From Dyadobacter sp. MSC1_007 (GTDB lineage: Bacteria > Bacteroidota > Bacteroidia > Cytophagales > Spirosomataceae), in the NCBI RefSeq assembly GCF_023667495.1, contig NZ_JAMOZL010000006.1, positions 310,001 through 374,000 on the forward strand: 64,000 bases of DNA. Reading direction: 5' to 3'. Position 1 is the first letter of the stretch, and each line of letters opens with the position of its first letter. The notes under the pieces are model-generated. The model was not told where the DNA came from. It saw only the letters and a program-made list of their open reading frames with translations, and did not search any database. The position numbers and the translations under genes were made by a program. This document shows positions 1-8,317 of this stretch, in pieces.

Positions 1-535
1 CATGCACGTGGCCGGTCACCAGTGCTTTGCGGATGCGCGATGAGCTGATAGCGGTATGTTCGATATCCTCCCTGGGAATTTCTTCCACTTCGAAACCATA
101 AGTTGCACAGTTCTTTTGCAGGAATTCAAAACTGCCTTCGCGGTTGCGGCCAAAGCGGTGGTCATAGCCGATCACCAGCTTTTTAGTGCCAATTTTATCA
201 ACCAGGACCTGCTTGATGAATTCGTCAGAAGAAAGCTCCGAAAATGATCTCGTGAAAGGAATGATTGCCAGGTGGTGAATGCCAAGCTGAGCAAATAGCT
301 CTATCTTCTCGTCGATCGTCGATAGCAGCTGTAATCCCTGGCTATCCTCCGAAACAACCATTCGCGGGTGCGGCCAGAATGTAATAACCACCGATTCCCC
401 GCCCGATTGTGCGCTGATCTCTTTCAGCCGCGAAAGTATTTTTTTATGTCCTAGATGCACGCCGTCAAACGTGCCGCTGGTTACGACGCCATATTCCAGT
501 TTATGAAAGGAATCCAGGCTGTGATATATGTTCAT
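1..535 (-). CDS. ribF: Bifunctional riboflavin kinase/FAD synthetase RibF, 3' end outside window
   Basis: Makes FMN from riboflavin and then FAD, in the cytoplasm. Only about 178 N-terminal codons are present, which is the FAD synthetase (nucleotidyltransferase) half; the riboflavin kinase half lies to the left of the window. Read on the minus strand from the ATG at 535, the protein has the motif GTFDGVHLGHKKIL near residue 20 and SSSRIRKAL near the cut end, matching the HxGH-type nucleotidyl transfer site and the SSxxIR motif of the family. Its start overlaps the truB stop as ATGA (532-535), so the two are probably translated together. The family is clear; only the missing C-terminus cannot be judged. 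Confidence 0.93.
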   Translation of the reverse strand, partial: MNIYHSLDSFHKLEYGVVTSGTFDGVHLGHKKILSRLKEISAQSGGESVVITFWPHPRMVVSEDSQGLQLLSTIDEKIELFAQLGIHHLAIIPFTRSFSELSSDEFIKQVLVDKIGTKKLVIGYDHRFGRNREGSFEFLQKNCATYGFEVEEIPREDIEHTAISSSRIRKALVTGHVH

Positions 536-1233
536 TCGTCAACTTCCAAATTCAAAGCTACTCTTTTCTGATGAATGAAGGCCGTGAGCTCCCATGCATC
601 TTTCAGTTCAAAATTTCCGATCCTGGTCCTGCACAACGCGCTCATGTAAGCGCCGCTGCCCGCCAGTTGACCGAAATCCCGAACAATACTGCGAATATAA
701 GTACCTTTTGAACAAATGATCCTAAAACTGATCGTTGGAAAATGCGTCGCATCTATTTCGAAGAGACTGATCTCGACCTGGCGTTTTTTGATCTCTGCGA
801 CTTCACCCCGCCGTGCTTTTTTGTAAAGCCGCTCACCGTCAACCTTTACCGCGGAATAAATAGGCGGTACCTGCTCTATTTTACCCATCAATTGTCTGCG
901 AGCTGCGTCGAGTATTTCGGGAGTAATGTGGTCGGTAGGGAACTCGGCATCGAACTCTGTTTCAAGATCGACGGAAGGGGTCGTTTTACCGAGCACCAGT
1001 GTGCCGGTGTATTCTTTTTCCTGAGCCTGAAAAGTATCGATCTGCTTGGTTTTTTTGCCGGTGCAAAGAATCAGTAATCCGGTTGCAAGAGGGTCGAGAG
1101 TTCCGGCGTGGCCGATTTTCTTGAATTTACAAGCCCTTTTGAGCTTGTTGGCAACGTCAAATGAAGTCCACGTCAAAGGTTTGTCAATCAAAATGACTTC
1201 GCCTTCATCGGGTATGTTTTCCTGAATATCCAA
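532..1233 (-). CDS. truB: tRNA pseudouridine(55) synthase TruB
   Basis: Converts U55 of the tRNA T-loop to pseudouridine. The 233-residue protein carries the family signature GHAGTLDPLATG, with the catalytic aspartate at residue 47, and the later KGTYIRSI motif. It is shorter than E. coli TruB (about 314 residues) because it lacks the C-terminal PUA domain, as many Bacteroidota forms do. It sits 36 bp after uppP and overlaps ribF by 4 nt, so it looks like a member of the ftsX-DUF3098-uppP-truB-ribF run. The plus-strand open frames over it are shadows. Confidence 0.95.
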   Translation of the reverse strand: MDIQENIPDEGEVILIDKPLTWTSFDVANKLKRACKFKKIGHAGTLDPLATGLLILCTGKKTKQIDTFQAQEKEYTGTLVLGKTTPSVDLETEFDAEFPTDHITPEILDAARRQLMGKIEQVPPIYSAVKVDGERLYKKARRGEVAEIKKRQVEISLFEIDATHFPTISFRIICSKGTYIRSIVRDFGQLAGSGAYMSALCRTRIGNFELKDAWELTAFIHQKRVALNLEVDE

Positions 1234-1269
1234 AATAGGGGGAGGTAAGTTAAAAGCTGGACGTTGTGA

Positions 1270-2046
1270 TTATACAACGTCCAGCTTGTATCCCGAAGCG
1301 AGCAATCCAAGCAGGATCAGGCCAAGGATAATGCGGTAATAGCCAAATACCTTGAAGCCATATTTGGTCAAAAAACTAATAAAAAACTTAATCGCGAGCA
1401 TCGCCACGACAAATGCGACCAGGTTTCCGATCAAAAGCGTCTGAATATCCTCTGCCTTGATCGTATCGTATGTTTTGAGCAGTTTATACCCCCCTGCGGC
1501 GGCCATTGTCGGCACGGCGAGGAAGAATGAAAACTCAGCTGCCTGCTTTCTGGAAAGGCCTTGCAACATACCTCCGATGATCGTCGATGCCGAACGGGAT
1601 ACGCCGGGGATCATCGCAATGCATTGAAAAAAACCGATTTTAAGCGCGGTGAAATAGGTGATCTCTTTTTCGCGGGTATCGTTGGCGATTTTATCGATGA
1701 AAATCAAAATAATACCACCTACCAGCAGCGATACTGCCACTACAACCACGTTTTCGAGCAATGCATCAATAAAATCATTGAGCAAAAAACCAATAATGGC
1801 CGCAGGAAGAAACGCTACAAAAAGTTTGAAATAGAAATCGGCAGTCTGGAAAAAACGCTTCCAATACAATACCAATACGGAAAGAATAGCCCCAAACTGG
1901 ATATTGACGGTGAACATCTTGGTGAATTCCAGGTGGCTGATCCCCATAAAAGAGGAGGCGATAATCATGTGTCCCGTAGAAGAGACAGGCAAAAACTCGG
2001 TAATTCCTTCAACAATTGCTAAAATAATCGCTTGCCAGATACTCAT
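1270..2046 (-). CDS. uppP: Undecaprenyl-diphosphatase UppP (BacA family)
   Basis: Integral membrane phosphatase that recycles undecaprenyl pyrophosphate, the lipid carrier for peptidoglycan and other envelope polymers. The 258-residue protein has the two family motifs: [14 protein letters not shown] at residues 13-26, with Glu13 and Glu17, and PGVSRSAST at residues 147-155, with Arg151. Seven to eight hydrophobic segments are visible. Its start overlaps the DUF3098 stop as ATGA (2043-2046), which suggests translational coupling. Known members of this family confer bacitracin tolerance when abundant. Confidence 0.96.
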   Translation of the reverse strand: MSIWQAIILAIVEGITEFLPVSSTGHMIIASSFMGISHLEFTKMFTVNIQFGAILSVLVLYWKRFFQTADFYFKLFVAFLPAAIIGFLLNDFIDALLENVVVVAVSLLVGGIILIFIDKIANDTREKEITYFTALKIGFFQCIAMIPGVSRSASTIIGGMLQGLSRKQAAEFSFFLAVPTMAAAGGYKLLKTYDTIKAEDIQTLLIGNLVAFVVAMLAIKFFISFLTKYGFKVFGYYRIILGLILLGLLASGYKLDVV

Positions 2047-2258
2047 GAATTAGCGGGTTTACGTAAGATAGCCCAGAACTCGATGATAAAGCCGGCGACG
2101 GTGATGACAGGACCGAGCGTCAGGCCGAGGAACCCAAACCCGAACTCAGCTGTATCAAAGGTCATAATCAGGAAACCGGCGAGGATCACCGCAATGCCGA
2201 TCAGCATCATCACATAGTTGGATGACGAAAATGGAAGTTCATTTTTTGAAGTACTCAT
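2043..2258 (-). CDS. DUF3098 small membrane protein
   Basis: A 71-residue protein with two hydrophobic segments (about residues 14-33 and 42-62) joined by a short glycine-rich stretch with the pattern [11 protein letters not shown]. This is the layout of DUF3098, a family of unknown function found in Bacteroidota. It lies between ftsX and uppP and overlaps uppP by 4 nt. The placement suggests a small helper in cell division or envelope synthesis, but that is inference only. No catalytic residue can be pointed to. Confidence 0.85.
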   Translation of the reverse strand: MSTSKNELPFSSSNYVMMLIGIAVILAGFLIMTFDTAEFGFGFLGLTLGPVITVAGFIIEFWAILRKPANS

Positions 2259-2311
2259 GACGTTGTTTATCAGTTATTGTTCTTAAATGGTCAGAAGAGG
2301 GGATTCAACAA

Positions 2312-3190
2312 TCAATACAGATCGTCGAGGGTCATGCGCAGGTAACGCGACAGTGACTGGTATGTACTAGCCACGCCAATCAGAAGGCCTAATGCAAGCA
2401 CTGTGACCACAAGCATGACGATCTTGTCATATTCCTGAAGTAATGCCAGGCCTTCTACATTGCGGATAGCTACTTGCTGTAATGTGATGAGTAAAATGCC
2501 CGCAATTACGCCTCCTACAAGCCCTTGAACGGCCCCACGCACCACATAAGGGCGTTGGATGAATCCGTTGGTAGCACCTACAAGCTGCATGCTGCGGATC
2601 AGGAACCGCTGCGAATAAATGGCAAGCTTAATGGTATTGTTCACCAGTAATACGATGATAATCAGCATAATCAGCGCAAAGCTGGCGAGGACTACGTAGA
2701 TTTTAGTGACATTGCGATTGATATTATCGGCAAGATCTTCCTGGTACACCACTTCATAAACGCCTTTAATCGTTTCCAGCTCTTTCTTGATCTGCTGCAA
2801 CTTCGCTTCCTCGAAGTAATCTTCCTGAATTTTGACACGGTAACTGTCACGAAGCGGGTTTTCGGCTAGAAATGAACCGAAATCTTCTTTGGTGCCTTCA
2901 ATAAATTCCTTGGCAGCTTCTTCTTTGGAGACAAATGTGATGGGTTTCGCCTCGCTGGCGCTCAATACAAATGGTTTCGGCTGGATAATGCGCAGAATCG
3001 AATCCTGTCCCGTTTTGGTAACTTCCTTGTTCAGGAACACCCTTACTTCAATATTCTGACGGATAATGGAAACCAGTTTTTTCGATTGGATTACCAGAAG
3101 CCCGCAAAAACCGATCAGGAATAAGGCAGCCGTGAGGCTCATGACGATCATTGCATTCGGATAACTTCCGATCTTCTTTTTTTTCGGCAT
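2312..3190 (-). CDS. ftsX: Cell division protein FtsX (ABC permease-like)
   Basis: Membrane partner of the FtsE ATPase; together they control septal peptidoglycan hydrolases. The 292 residues show the FtsX plan: a basic N-terminus (MPKKKK), TM1 at about 13-34, an extracytoplasmic domain at about 40-160, and TM2-TM4 at about 166-184, 218-238 and 257-275. The FtsX/MacB permease region lies between TM2 and TM3 (RSMQLVGAT at 199-207). ftsE is not next to it, which is usual in Bacteroidota. It heads the run leading to DUF3098, uppP, truB and ribF, with 53 bp to the next gene. Confidence 0.93.
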   Translation of the reverse strand: MPKKKKIGSYPNAMIVMSLTAALFLIGFCGLLVIQSKKLVSIIRQNIEVRVFLNKEVTKTGQDSILRIIQPKPFVLSASEAKPITFVSKEEAAKEFIEGTKEDFGSFLAENPLRDSYRVKIQEDYFEEAKLQQIKKELETIKGVYEVVYQEDLADNINRNVTKIYVVLASFALIMLIIIVLLVNNTIKLAIYSQRFLIRSMQLVGATNGFIQRPYVVRGAVQGLVGGVIAGILLITLQQVAIRNVEGLALLQEYDKIVMLVVTVLALGLLIGVASTYQSLSRYLRMTLDDLY

Positions 3191-3318
3191 AGCAGCGTAG
3201 GATTTCGCTTGTCGTTGGTTCGGTTTGGGGAAAACGACTTGGGCAAAAATAAGGATTAATATTTCAAAAGAACCCTTTTGAAGCCATTCCTTAACTATTT
3301 TTAACTATAATGATATTT

Positions 3319-3933
3319 TTAGTTGCGCCTTCCCATTTCATCGCGGATCTTGGCAGCCTTCTCGTAGTCTTCTTTGGCAAGCGCATCATCGAGCATTCTC
3401 TGAAGTTCGTCGAAGCTCAGGTCTCGCAGCTGATCCTTGGCGCCTGACGGGCGGACAGTCTCACGTACAGCATCCTCATCTTCGTCTTCTTCCTCCTCCG
3501 TCATCGAGCTCGACACAATGCCGGCTTCTGACAAGATGGTTTCGTAGGTGTAAATAGGAATGTCAAAACGCAGCCCGATCGCGATCGCATCCGATGGTCT
3601 GGCGTCGATCTCTACTTCACGCAGGCTGTCGGTACAAACGATCTTGGCGTAAAAAATACCTTCTTTGAGGTCGGAAATGACGATTTCCTTCAATGTATAA
3701 TTCATCCCGTCGGCAAATGACTTAAAGAGGTCATGGGTCATCGGGCGGTTGGGGACTATATTTTCAATCTGTACTGCAATGGCCTGGGCTTCAAACACAC
3801 CGATAATAATAGGCAGGCGACGGTTGCCTAATTCTTCTCCAAGAACCAGTGCAAATGAACCGGCTTGTGATTGGCTTGGCGAAAGCCCAAGAATTTCTAA
3901 CTTAATTTTTTTCACGTTTGAATGAATGCGCAA
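3319..3933 (-). CDS. Bifunctional nuclease family (DUF151/BFN) protein with UVR motif
   Basis: A 204-residue protein with a DUF151/bifunctional nuclease domain at about residues 8-135 (GEELGNRRLPIIIG, RPSDAIAIGLR at 112-122), an acidic linker (146-156) and a C-terminal UvrB/UvrC-type motif at about 173-203 (LDDALAKEDYEKAAKIRDEM). Related plant proteins cleave RNA and DNA, but the role in Bacteroidota is not established. The UVR helix pair is a protein-interaction module shared with McsA and UvrBC. It is transcribed alone: 128 bp separate it from ftsX, and etfA lies more than 300 bp upstream with a terminator between. Confidence 0.88.
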   Translation of the reverse strand: MRIHSNVKKIKLEILGLSPSQSQAGSFALVLGEELGNRRLPIIIGVFEAQAIAVQIENIVPNRPMTHDLFKSFADGMNYTLKEIVISDLKEGIFYAKIVCTDSLREVEIDARPSDAIAIGLRFDIPIYTYETILSEAGIVSSSMTEEEEDEDEDAVRETVRPSGAKDQLRDLSFDELQRMLDDALAKEDYEKAAKIRDEMGRRN

Positions 3934-4249
3934 ATGGTTAACAGTTGTGGTGAATATGCATCGACTGGTTGAACAGTGAATGCGGCAAGTTAGTTTAAAT
4001 GTTAAAATTCAGGTTGATTTTCAACGCATTAACAAGTAAAGCTTTCAAAGTGTTCCTATCTCATAAACGCCATCGCGTGGATCGAAGGTGCAAAAATAAT
4101 TAACCCGTACTGCATAAAAAAATGCGGTACGGGTTAAGAATCGGCCGATTGGAACGTCCTTCCAGACAAAACGAGGTAACCGGCTGATTGTTAGCTCTTT
4201 TTTTATTGGGAGGTATTCTGATTAATTTCAAAAAATAGCCTCTGCGGGA
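3934..4249. other. Intergenic region between etfA and the BFN gene
   Basis: No credible gene in 316 bp. It holds the hairpin terminator of etfBA at 4100-4137 and, to its left (3934-4090), AT-rich DNA that must contain the promoter of the BFN gene. A 10-bp palindrome (ATCGGCCGAT) lies at 4141-4150, and a T-run sits at about 4197-4204 with no good stem in front of it. Confidence 0.6.
4093..4137 (-). terminator. Rho-independent terminator of etfBA
   Basis: Arms TTAACCCGTACTGCAT (4100-4115) and ATGCGGTACGGGTTAA (4122-4137) pair over 16 bp with one G-T position, around an A6 loop. Read on the minus strand, the stem is followed by TTATTTTTG. It lies 113 bp past the etfA stop and fits as the end of the etfB-etfA transcript. 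Confidence 0.85.
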
Positions 4250-5224
4250 TCATTTGAGGCTTTTCGCCGCCGCGGTGAGTTTGGGCAAAACTTCGAAGAC
4301 ATCGCCTACAATACCATAGTCCGCCGCCTTGAAAAACGGAGCCTCAGGGTCTTTATTGATCACTACAATGCATTTCGAACCATTAACACCCGCCAAATGC
4401 TGGATCGCGCCCGAAATACCGCAAGCTATATAAAGGTTAGGCGCCACTTTGATGCCCGTTTGCCCGATATGCTCATGGTGCGGGCGCCAGTCGAGGTCGG
4501 ATACAGGCTTGGAACAGCCTGTTGCTGCGCCAAGAGCCTTAGCCAGGTCAACCAGCGGCTGCCAATGCTCAGGCCCTTTCATACCGCGACCACCTGAAAC
4601 GATGATTTCGGCTTCGGTCAGTGACAGTTCCGAATCGGCCTTCTCCACACTTACGACCGTGGCCTGGAAATCACTGTCACGCAACGATGGATTGAATGGC
4701 TCGATCGTCGCACTGGTTGAAATGAGCGAGGATTCATCGATTTCAACTGCATTTTTACGCACAACCAGAACCTTGATGTCCGATGTGATTTCGGTAACGG
4801 CAAATGCTTTTCCTGTGAAAATGCTTCTGGTTACTTTGAATGTACTGCTGGTGTCGGGCAATGCCGTGACACCGGAAACAATGCCGGCTTTAAGCTTGGC
4901 AGCCGCACGTGCAGCCACCGCATCGCCCAAGCCCGACTTGGGAAGGATGATTATCTTGCTGCCTTCGAGCTGCGCGGCCTGCACGAGCGCATCGGCATAT
5001 GCGAGGTTGTTTTCGTGATCGAGCTTGCCATCGGCGGCGTGCAATACTTTCGCAGCTCCGTAATGTCCGGCTTTTTCGAGTTCCGTGCTTTCTGCACTGC
5101 CTAATGCAAGGACAACAGCAGTAGTGCTTGTCAATTCAGCGACTTTCGCACCATAAGCAACAGTTTCAAGGGATGTTTTTTTGATTGAACCGTTATCCAG
5201 TTCTATATATATCAGGACTGACAT
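4250..5224 (-). CDS. etfA: Electron transfer flavoprotein subunit alpha
   Basis: FAD-binding subunit of the heterodimeric electron transfer flavoprotein, which passes electrons from acyl-CoA dehydrogenases and similar enzymes to the quinone pool. The 324 residues contain an N-terminal nucleotide-binding-like domain (about 1-190) and the C-terminal FAD domain with GGRGMKGPEHW, GQTGIKVAPNLYIACGISG and the terminal KAADYGIVGD segment. The length is normal. It follows etfB with a 38-bp gap and is surely co-transcribed with it. The two plus-strand frames across it are shadows. Confidence 0.96.
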   Translation of the reverse strand: MSVLIYIELDNGSIKKTSLETVAYGAKVAELTSTTAVVLALGSAESTELEKAGHYGAAKVLHAADGKLDHENNLAYADALVQAAQLEGSKIIILPKSGLGDAVAARAAAKLKAGIVSGVTALPDTSSTFKVTRSIFTGKAFAVTEITSDIKVLVVRKNAVEIDESSLISTSATIEPFNPSLRDSDFQATVVSVEKADSELSLTEAEIIVSGGRGMKGPEHWQPLVDLAKALGAATGCSKPVSDLDWRPHHEHIGQTGIKVAPNLYIACGISGAIQHLAGVNGSKCIVVINKDPEAPFFKAADYGIVGDVFEVLPKLTAAAKSLK

Positions 5225-5262
5225 TGTTGAATTCTTTTATAGTTTAATCGAATCTAAAAACC

Positions 5263-6000
5263 TTAAAGCACCTTCGCTTCGGTCTGCAATAGCCGGATCA
5301 GCGTTTCCGCTTCACTGGCAGGGATCATTTTGCACGCGCCTTTTGGTGGGGGCGACATGTACTTCTCCGGGGCCGTCAATGTAGCCTGACCAACCGGCTC
5401 CACCACATTAAGCGGTTTGGTGCGGGCCGTCATAATTCCCCTCATATTCGGGATTTTCCACTCCGAAATAGGCTCCTGACAACCCAGGACCAATGGCAAC
5501 GGCGCTTTCAGTATTTCCTTACCACCGTCGATCTCGCGGGTAATGGTGGCTGTATTGCCTTCGATATCGAGCTTCATGACCGGTGAATAGGAAGCAATGC
5601 CAAGCATTTCACCTACCAATCCATGCACAACCCCGCTGTTATAGTCGATGGATTCGCGGCCCATTAATATAAGGTCATATTGGTTTTGGCTAGCAATGTG
5701 GGCGATCTGCGCTGCGGTGAAATAGGAATCGATAGGGGCCGCATTCACACGGATGGCATCGTCGGCTCCGATGGCCAGGGCTTTCCGGATCTGTGGATCT
5801 GCGTCGGCTTCACCTACGTGCAGGACGGTCAGCGAACCGCCTGTTGCTTCCCTCAACTCAACGCCCCGTGCCAATGCATAATCGTCATAAGGACCGATAA
5901 TGTATTGTACACCATTTTTATTAAACTTGGTGTCATTGTCGGTGAAGGTTATCTTGGCCGTTGTATCTGGGACATTGGTTATACAAACGAGTATTTTCAT
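5263..6000 (-). CDS. etfB: Electron transfer flavoprotein subunit beta
   Basis: AMP-binding partner of EtfA. The 245 residues show the expected N-terminus (MKILVCITNVPDT), the signature region around DLILMGRESIDYNSGVVHGL, and a C-terminal tail rich in proline and lysine. First gene of the etfB-etfA operon; the 95 bp to the divergent TPR gene at 6096 must hold both promoters. Dedicated acyl-CoA dehydrogenase genes are not adjacent, so the partner dehydrogenases are encoded elsewhere. Confidence 0.96.
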   Translation of the reverse strand: MKILVCITNVPDTTAKITFTDNDTKFNKNGVQYIIGPYDDYALARGVELREATGGSLTVLHVGEADADPQIRKALAIGADDAIRVNAAPIDSYFTAAQIAHIASQNQYDLILMGRESIDYNSGVVHGLVGEMLGIASYSPVMKLDIEGNTATITREIDGGKEILKAPLPLVLGCQEPISEWKIPNMRGIMTARTKPLNVVEPVGQATLTAPEKYMSPPPKGACKMIPASEAETLIRLLQTEAKVL

Positions 6001-6095
6001 GATGGTATGGTTGCGTATCTTTACGTTTGATGAGAATAACTTTACCCGGGCAAATTAAAGGAAAAGTAAATAGTATGCAAGCATAATAATATACA

Positions 6096-6422
6096 ATGAA
6101 TAACACGTTACTGTCTAATTTACTCGCTTTTTACGAAGAGGATCCGGCAGATCCGTTCAATGTTTATGCGCTTGCAATCGAATATTCGAAGTCGGACCCG
6201 GCAAGGGCGGAGCGTTTTTTTAATATTCTTTTAGACCAACACCCTGATTACCTGCCTACCTACTACCACGCTGGCGCATTTTTTGCTGCGATGGAAAAAG
6301 TTGAGAAAGCTGAGGAAATTTATCAAAAGGGTGTGGAACTGGCGCTCACCCAAGGTAATTCTAAGGCACATCGCGAGCTTCTTTCTGCTTTTAACAACTT
6401 TTTAGATGAACTCGACGATTAA
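6096..6422 (+). CDS. Small tetratricopeptide-repeat protein
   Basis: A 108-residue, helix-rich soluble protein. Two to three TPR-like helix pairs can be seen (DPFNVYALAIEYSKSDPARA, PDYLPTYYHAGAFFAAMEKV, AEEIYQKGVELALTQGN). TPR units bind other proteins, so a chaperone or adaptor role is likely, but no partner is evident. The ATG at 6096 gives the domain its natural start. The gene is single, divergent from etfB, and is followed by a structured terminator at 6479-6539. Confidence 0.82.
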   Translation: MNNTLLSNLLAFYEEDPADPFNVYALAIEYSKSDPARAERFFNILLDQHPDYLPTYYHAGAFFAAMEKVEKAEEIYQKGVELALTQGNSKAHRELLSAFNNFLDELDD

Positions 6423-6478
6423 ATCTGCATCTTTGCAGTTTGTTAGTTTCCGGAATGTTGAGTAACTTACAATAAGCA

Positions 6479-6540
6479 CAATCTATCCTGTCTTCTTACC
6501 CGGGAGCATTCCTCTGCTCAGTCTAGATTGATTTTTTTAT
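6479..6540 (+). terminator. Structured terminator after the TPR gene
   Basis: An outer stem CAATCTA (6479-6485) / TAGATTG (6524-6530) encloses an inner hairpin GAGCA (6504-6508) / TGCTC (6515-6519), and ATTTTTTTA follows at once. It lies 57 bp past the TPR stop. The branched form is unusual for a plain terminator; see the findings. Confidence 0.5.
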
Positions 6541-6545
6541 GTGGT

Positions 6546-6564
6546 GTCCCGAAAAAAACGGGAC
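6546..6564 (+). promoter_or_regulatory. Hairpin in the leader of the 6586 gene
   Basis: GTCCCG (6546-6551) and CGGGAC (6559-6564) form a perfect 6-bp stem with an A7 loop. It ends 21 nt before the ATG at 6586 and has no U-run on the plus strand, so it looks like a leader or mRNA-stability element rather than a terminator. Confidence 0.35.
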
Positions 6565-6585
6565 AAAAATTATTTCAAGGTTATT

Positions 6586-6942
6586 ATGGAAAAAGAATCA
6601 TTCATCCCGCTGGTGGTTAAGTGGGCGCAATCGCACGGGTTTAAGGATATCCAGGCCAACATGGAGGGATATGAAACGCCGAAATCCTATGAAAGGGCCG
6701 CAGACAACGCCAAGTTTACTCCGGACGTGACTGGTGTTAACATGTTTAACAGGCACTACCTGGAAGTTTGCATCAAATCGGATCAAATGCGGGGCAATAT
6801 TTCCAAATGGAAATTATTGAGTGAACTGGCTGGTATGAAAGGGGCTAAATTGTACCTGATGGCACCCCGCGGGCATGTGAGGTTCACACGTGAAGTAGTG
6901 GATCAATATAACATCCCTGCCGAAGTTGTGAAAATCGACTAA
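6586..6942 (+). CDS. Conserved hypothetical protein, 118 residues
   Basis: Function unknown. The ATG at 6586 is preferred to the in-frame GTG at 6541: it has AAGG 5 nt upstream, and the extra codons would run through a leader hairpin. The product is soluble with mixed charge and has no signal peptide. Its C-terminal half (KWKLLSELAGMKGAKLYLMA, then HVRFTREVVDQYNIPAEVVKI) has the alternating pattern of an alpha/beta fold and could be nuclease-like in size, but no active site can be named. It ends just before a strong terminator shared with the convergent oxidoreductase gene. Confidence 0.75.
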   Translation: MEKESFIPLVVKWAQSHGFKDIQANMEGYETPKSYERAADNAKFTPDVTGVNMFNRHYLEVCIKSDQMRGNISKWKLLSELAGMKGAKLYLMAPRGHVRFTREVVDQYNIPAEVVKID

Positions 6943-6950
6943 AGGATTTC

Positions 6951-6988
6951 GGGTCAGGGGTACACCCCTGACCCTGATAATCTTTTTT
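6951..6988 (+). terminator. Rho-independent terminator
   Basis: GGGTCAGGGGT (6951-6961) and ACCCCTGACCC (6964-6974) form a perfect 11-bp stem, followed by TGATAATCTTTTTT. It terminates the plus-strand gene at 6586-6942. It sits at the 3' end of the convergent gene at 6987 and may also slow transcription from that side. Confidence 0.85.
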
Positions 6989-8291
6989 AAGCTTTCGGGT
7001 ATTTCCATTCGCCCCGATAGTCCCTGCTTAGAAGCTTGTTGGCTTCATCATCACCGGGGATCACTTCCTTTTCACCATCCCACACAATGCTCCTGCCAAG
7101 CTTGTAGGAGAGCATGCCGAGCAATGCAACATTCGTAGAGCGTTGCCCCACTTCTATTTCACAGATCGGTGGCTTATTGGTTTTAATTGATTCAAGGAAA
7201 TTGGCCCAAAGCTGCTGGATATTCTGGTCGTCGGGCTTATTGAGCTGCGCGTCCTGATGGATCACAGGCTTGTTCGGATTGGTTGGATAAAAAGTCCAGC
7301 CGTCTAGCCAGCCCATATGGAAAGTGCCTTCCGTGCCATAGAAGTACACCCCGACAGCCTGATTAGGATGCGTTTTTTCTGCATTGTTAGCAGCAAAATT
7401 CCGGTGTTCCCATTCTAGTGTAAAACCATCGAAATCGTATACCGCTACCTGATGATCCGGTGCGTCGGTATTATCCTGACGGATCGCTCGACCACCTGTC
7501 GAGTAAATTTTCTTCGGATATTTCTGCTCCGACCACCAGAGTACCTGGTCGAGCCAGTGAATACCCCAGTCGCCCAGCGTGCCGTTTGCAAAGTTGAGAT
7601 ATCCTCTGAATCCGCGTGGATGGATCGTTTTGTTATAGGGTATCAATGGGGCCGGGCCGCAGTAAAAATCCCAATCCATGCCTTGTGGCGGCTCCGAATC
7701 CGGCGTTTTCTGTCCAGGACCGCCGCCGTAATGCACAAATGCACGCGCCATACCGATCTTCCCGGCTTTACCGGATTTCAGAAACTCCATACCCGATACG
7801 TTATGCGGGGATACACGCCTGTGCGTGCCTACCTGTACGATCTTACCATGCTTCCGCGTCGCATTCACCATTGCGCGACCTTCTTTGATCGTATGCGAAA
7901 TAGGCTTTTCCACATACACATGCGCACCCGACTCGATAGCGGCAATGCAACACAGCGCATGCCAGTGATCGGGTGTCGCCACGATGACGATCTCAGGTTT
8001 TTCCTTCAAAAGCATTTCGCGGTAGTCACTGTAAAGTTTTGGTTTGTCGGGAGTCAGTTGAGCGAAAATGTCCGAGCATGTTTTGAGCTGGTTTTGATCC
8101 ACATCACACAATGCAACCAGCTTGGATTCGCCGGCCTGTATCGCACAGCGAAGGATATTGGTTCCCCACCACCCCGCACCAACAAGGGCGGTGCGATAGG
8201 GAGCTGCACGCTTCAATGCAGAAAGTAAGGGTAGGGAAGAAAATGCCGCGCCGGCGAGCGCCGACTTTTCAATGAATGCTCTACGATCCAT
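6987..8291 (-). CDS. Gfo/Idh/MocA family oxidoreductase with Tat-like signal
   Basis: A 434-residue NAD(P)-dependent sugar or polyol dehydrogenase type. The N-terminus MDRRAFIEKSALAGAAF is Tat-like (a relaxed twin-arginine followed by a hydrophobic run). The Rossmann motif VGAGWWGTN covers residues 37-45, and the family EKP motif (YVEKPISHT) follows. The C-terminal half is the usual alpha/beta substrate domain. Exported members of this type are common in Bacteroidota polysaccharide use, but the substrate cannot be read from sequence. It lies 26 bp after the acetylxylan-esterase-like gene and is probably in one operon with it. Confidence 0.92.
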   Translation of the reverse strand: MDRRAFIEKSALAGAAFSSLPLLSALKRAAPYRTALVGAGWWGTNILRCAIQAGESKLVALCDVDQNQLKTCSDIFAQLTPDKPKLYSDYREMLLKEKPEIVIVATPDHWHALCCIAAIESGAHVYVEKPISHTIKEGRAMVNATRKHGKIVQVGTHRRVSPHNVSGMEFLKSGKAGKIGMARAFVHYGGGPGQKTPDSEPPQGMDWDFYCGPAPLIPYNKTIHPRGFRGYLNFANGTLGDWGIHWLDQVLWWSEQKYPKKIYSTGGRAIRQDNTDAPDHQVAVYDFDGFTLEWEHRNFAANNAEKTHPNQAVGVYFYGTEGTFHMGWLDGWTFYPTNPNKPVIHQDAQLNKPDDQNIQQLWANFLESIKTNKPPICEIEVGQRSTNVALLGMLSYKLGRSIVWDGEKEVIPGDDEANKLLSRDYRGEWKYPKA

Positions 8292-8317
8292 GTCAAAAGG
8301 TTTAGGTTTTAAATGGG

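Noticed and set aside
4141..4204. Second terminator near the T-run at about 4197 on the plus strand
   Set aside because: No stable stem precedes the T-run and no plus-strand gene ends there.
6541..6585. Upstream GTG start for the 118-residue protein
   Set aside because: The extra codons run through a hairpin with an A7 loop, and the ATG at 6586 has a short purine-rich motif in front.
7452..8228. Plus-strand open frame of 258 codons inside the oxidoreductase gene
   Set aside because: Antisense shadow of a well-supported Gfo/Idh/MocA gene; rich in Arg, Cys and His without domain pattern.
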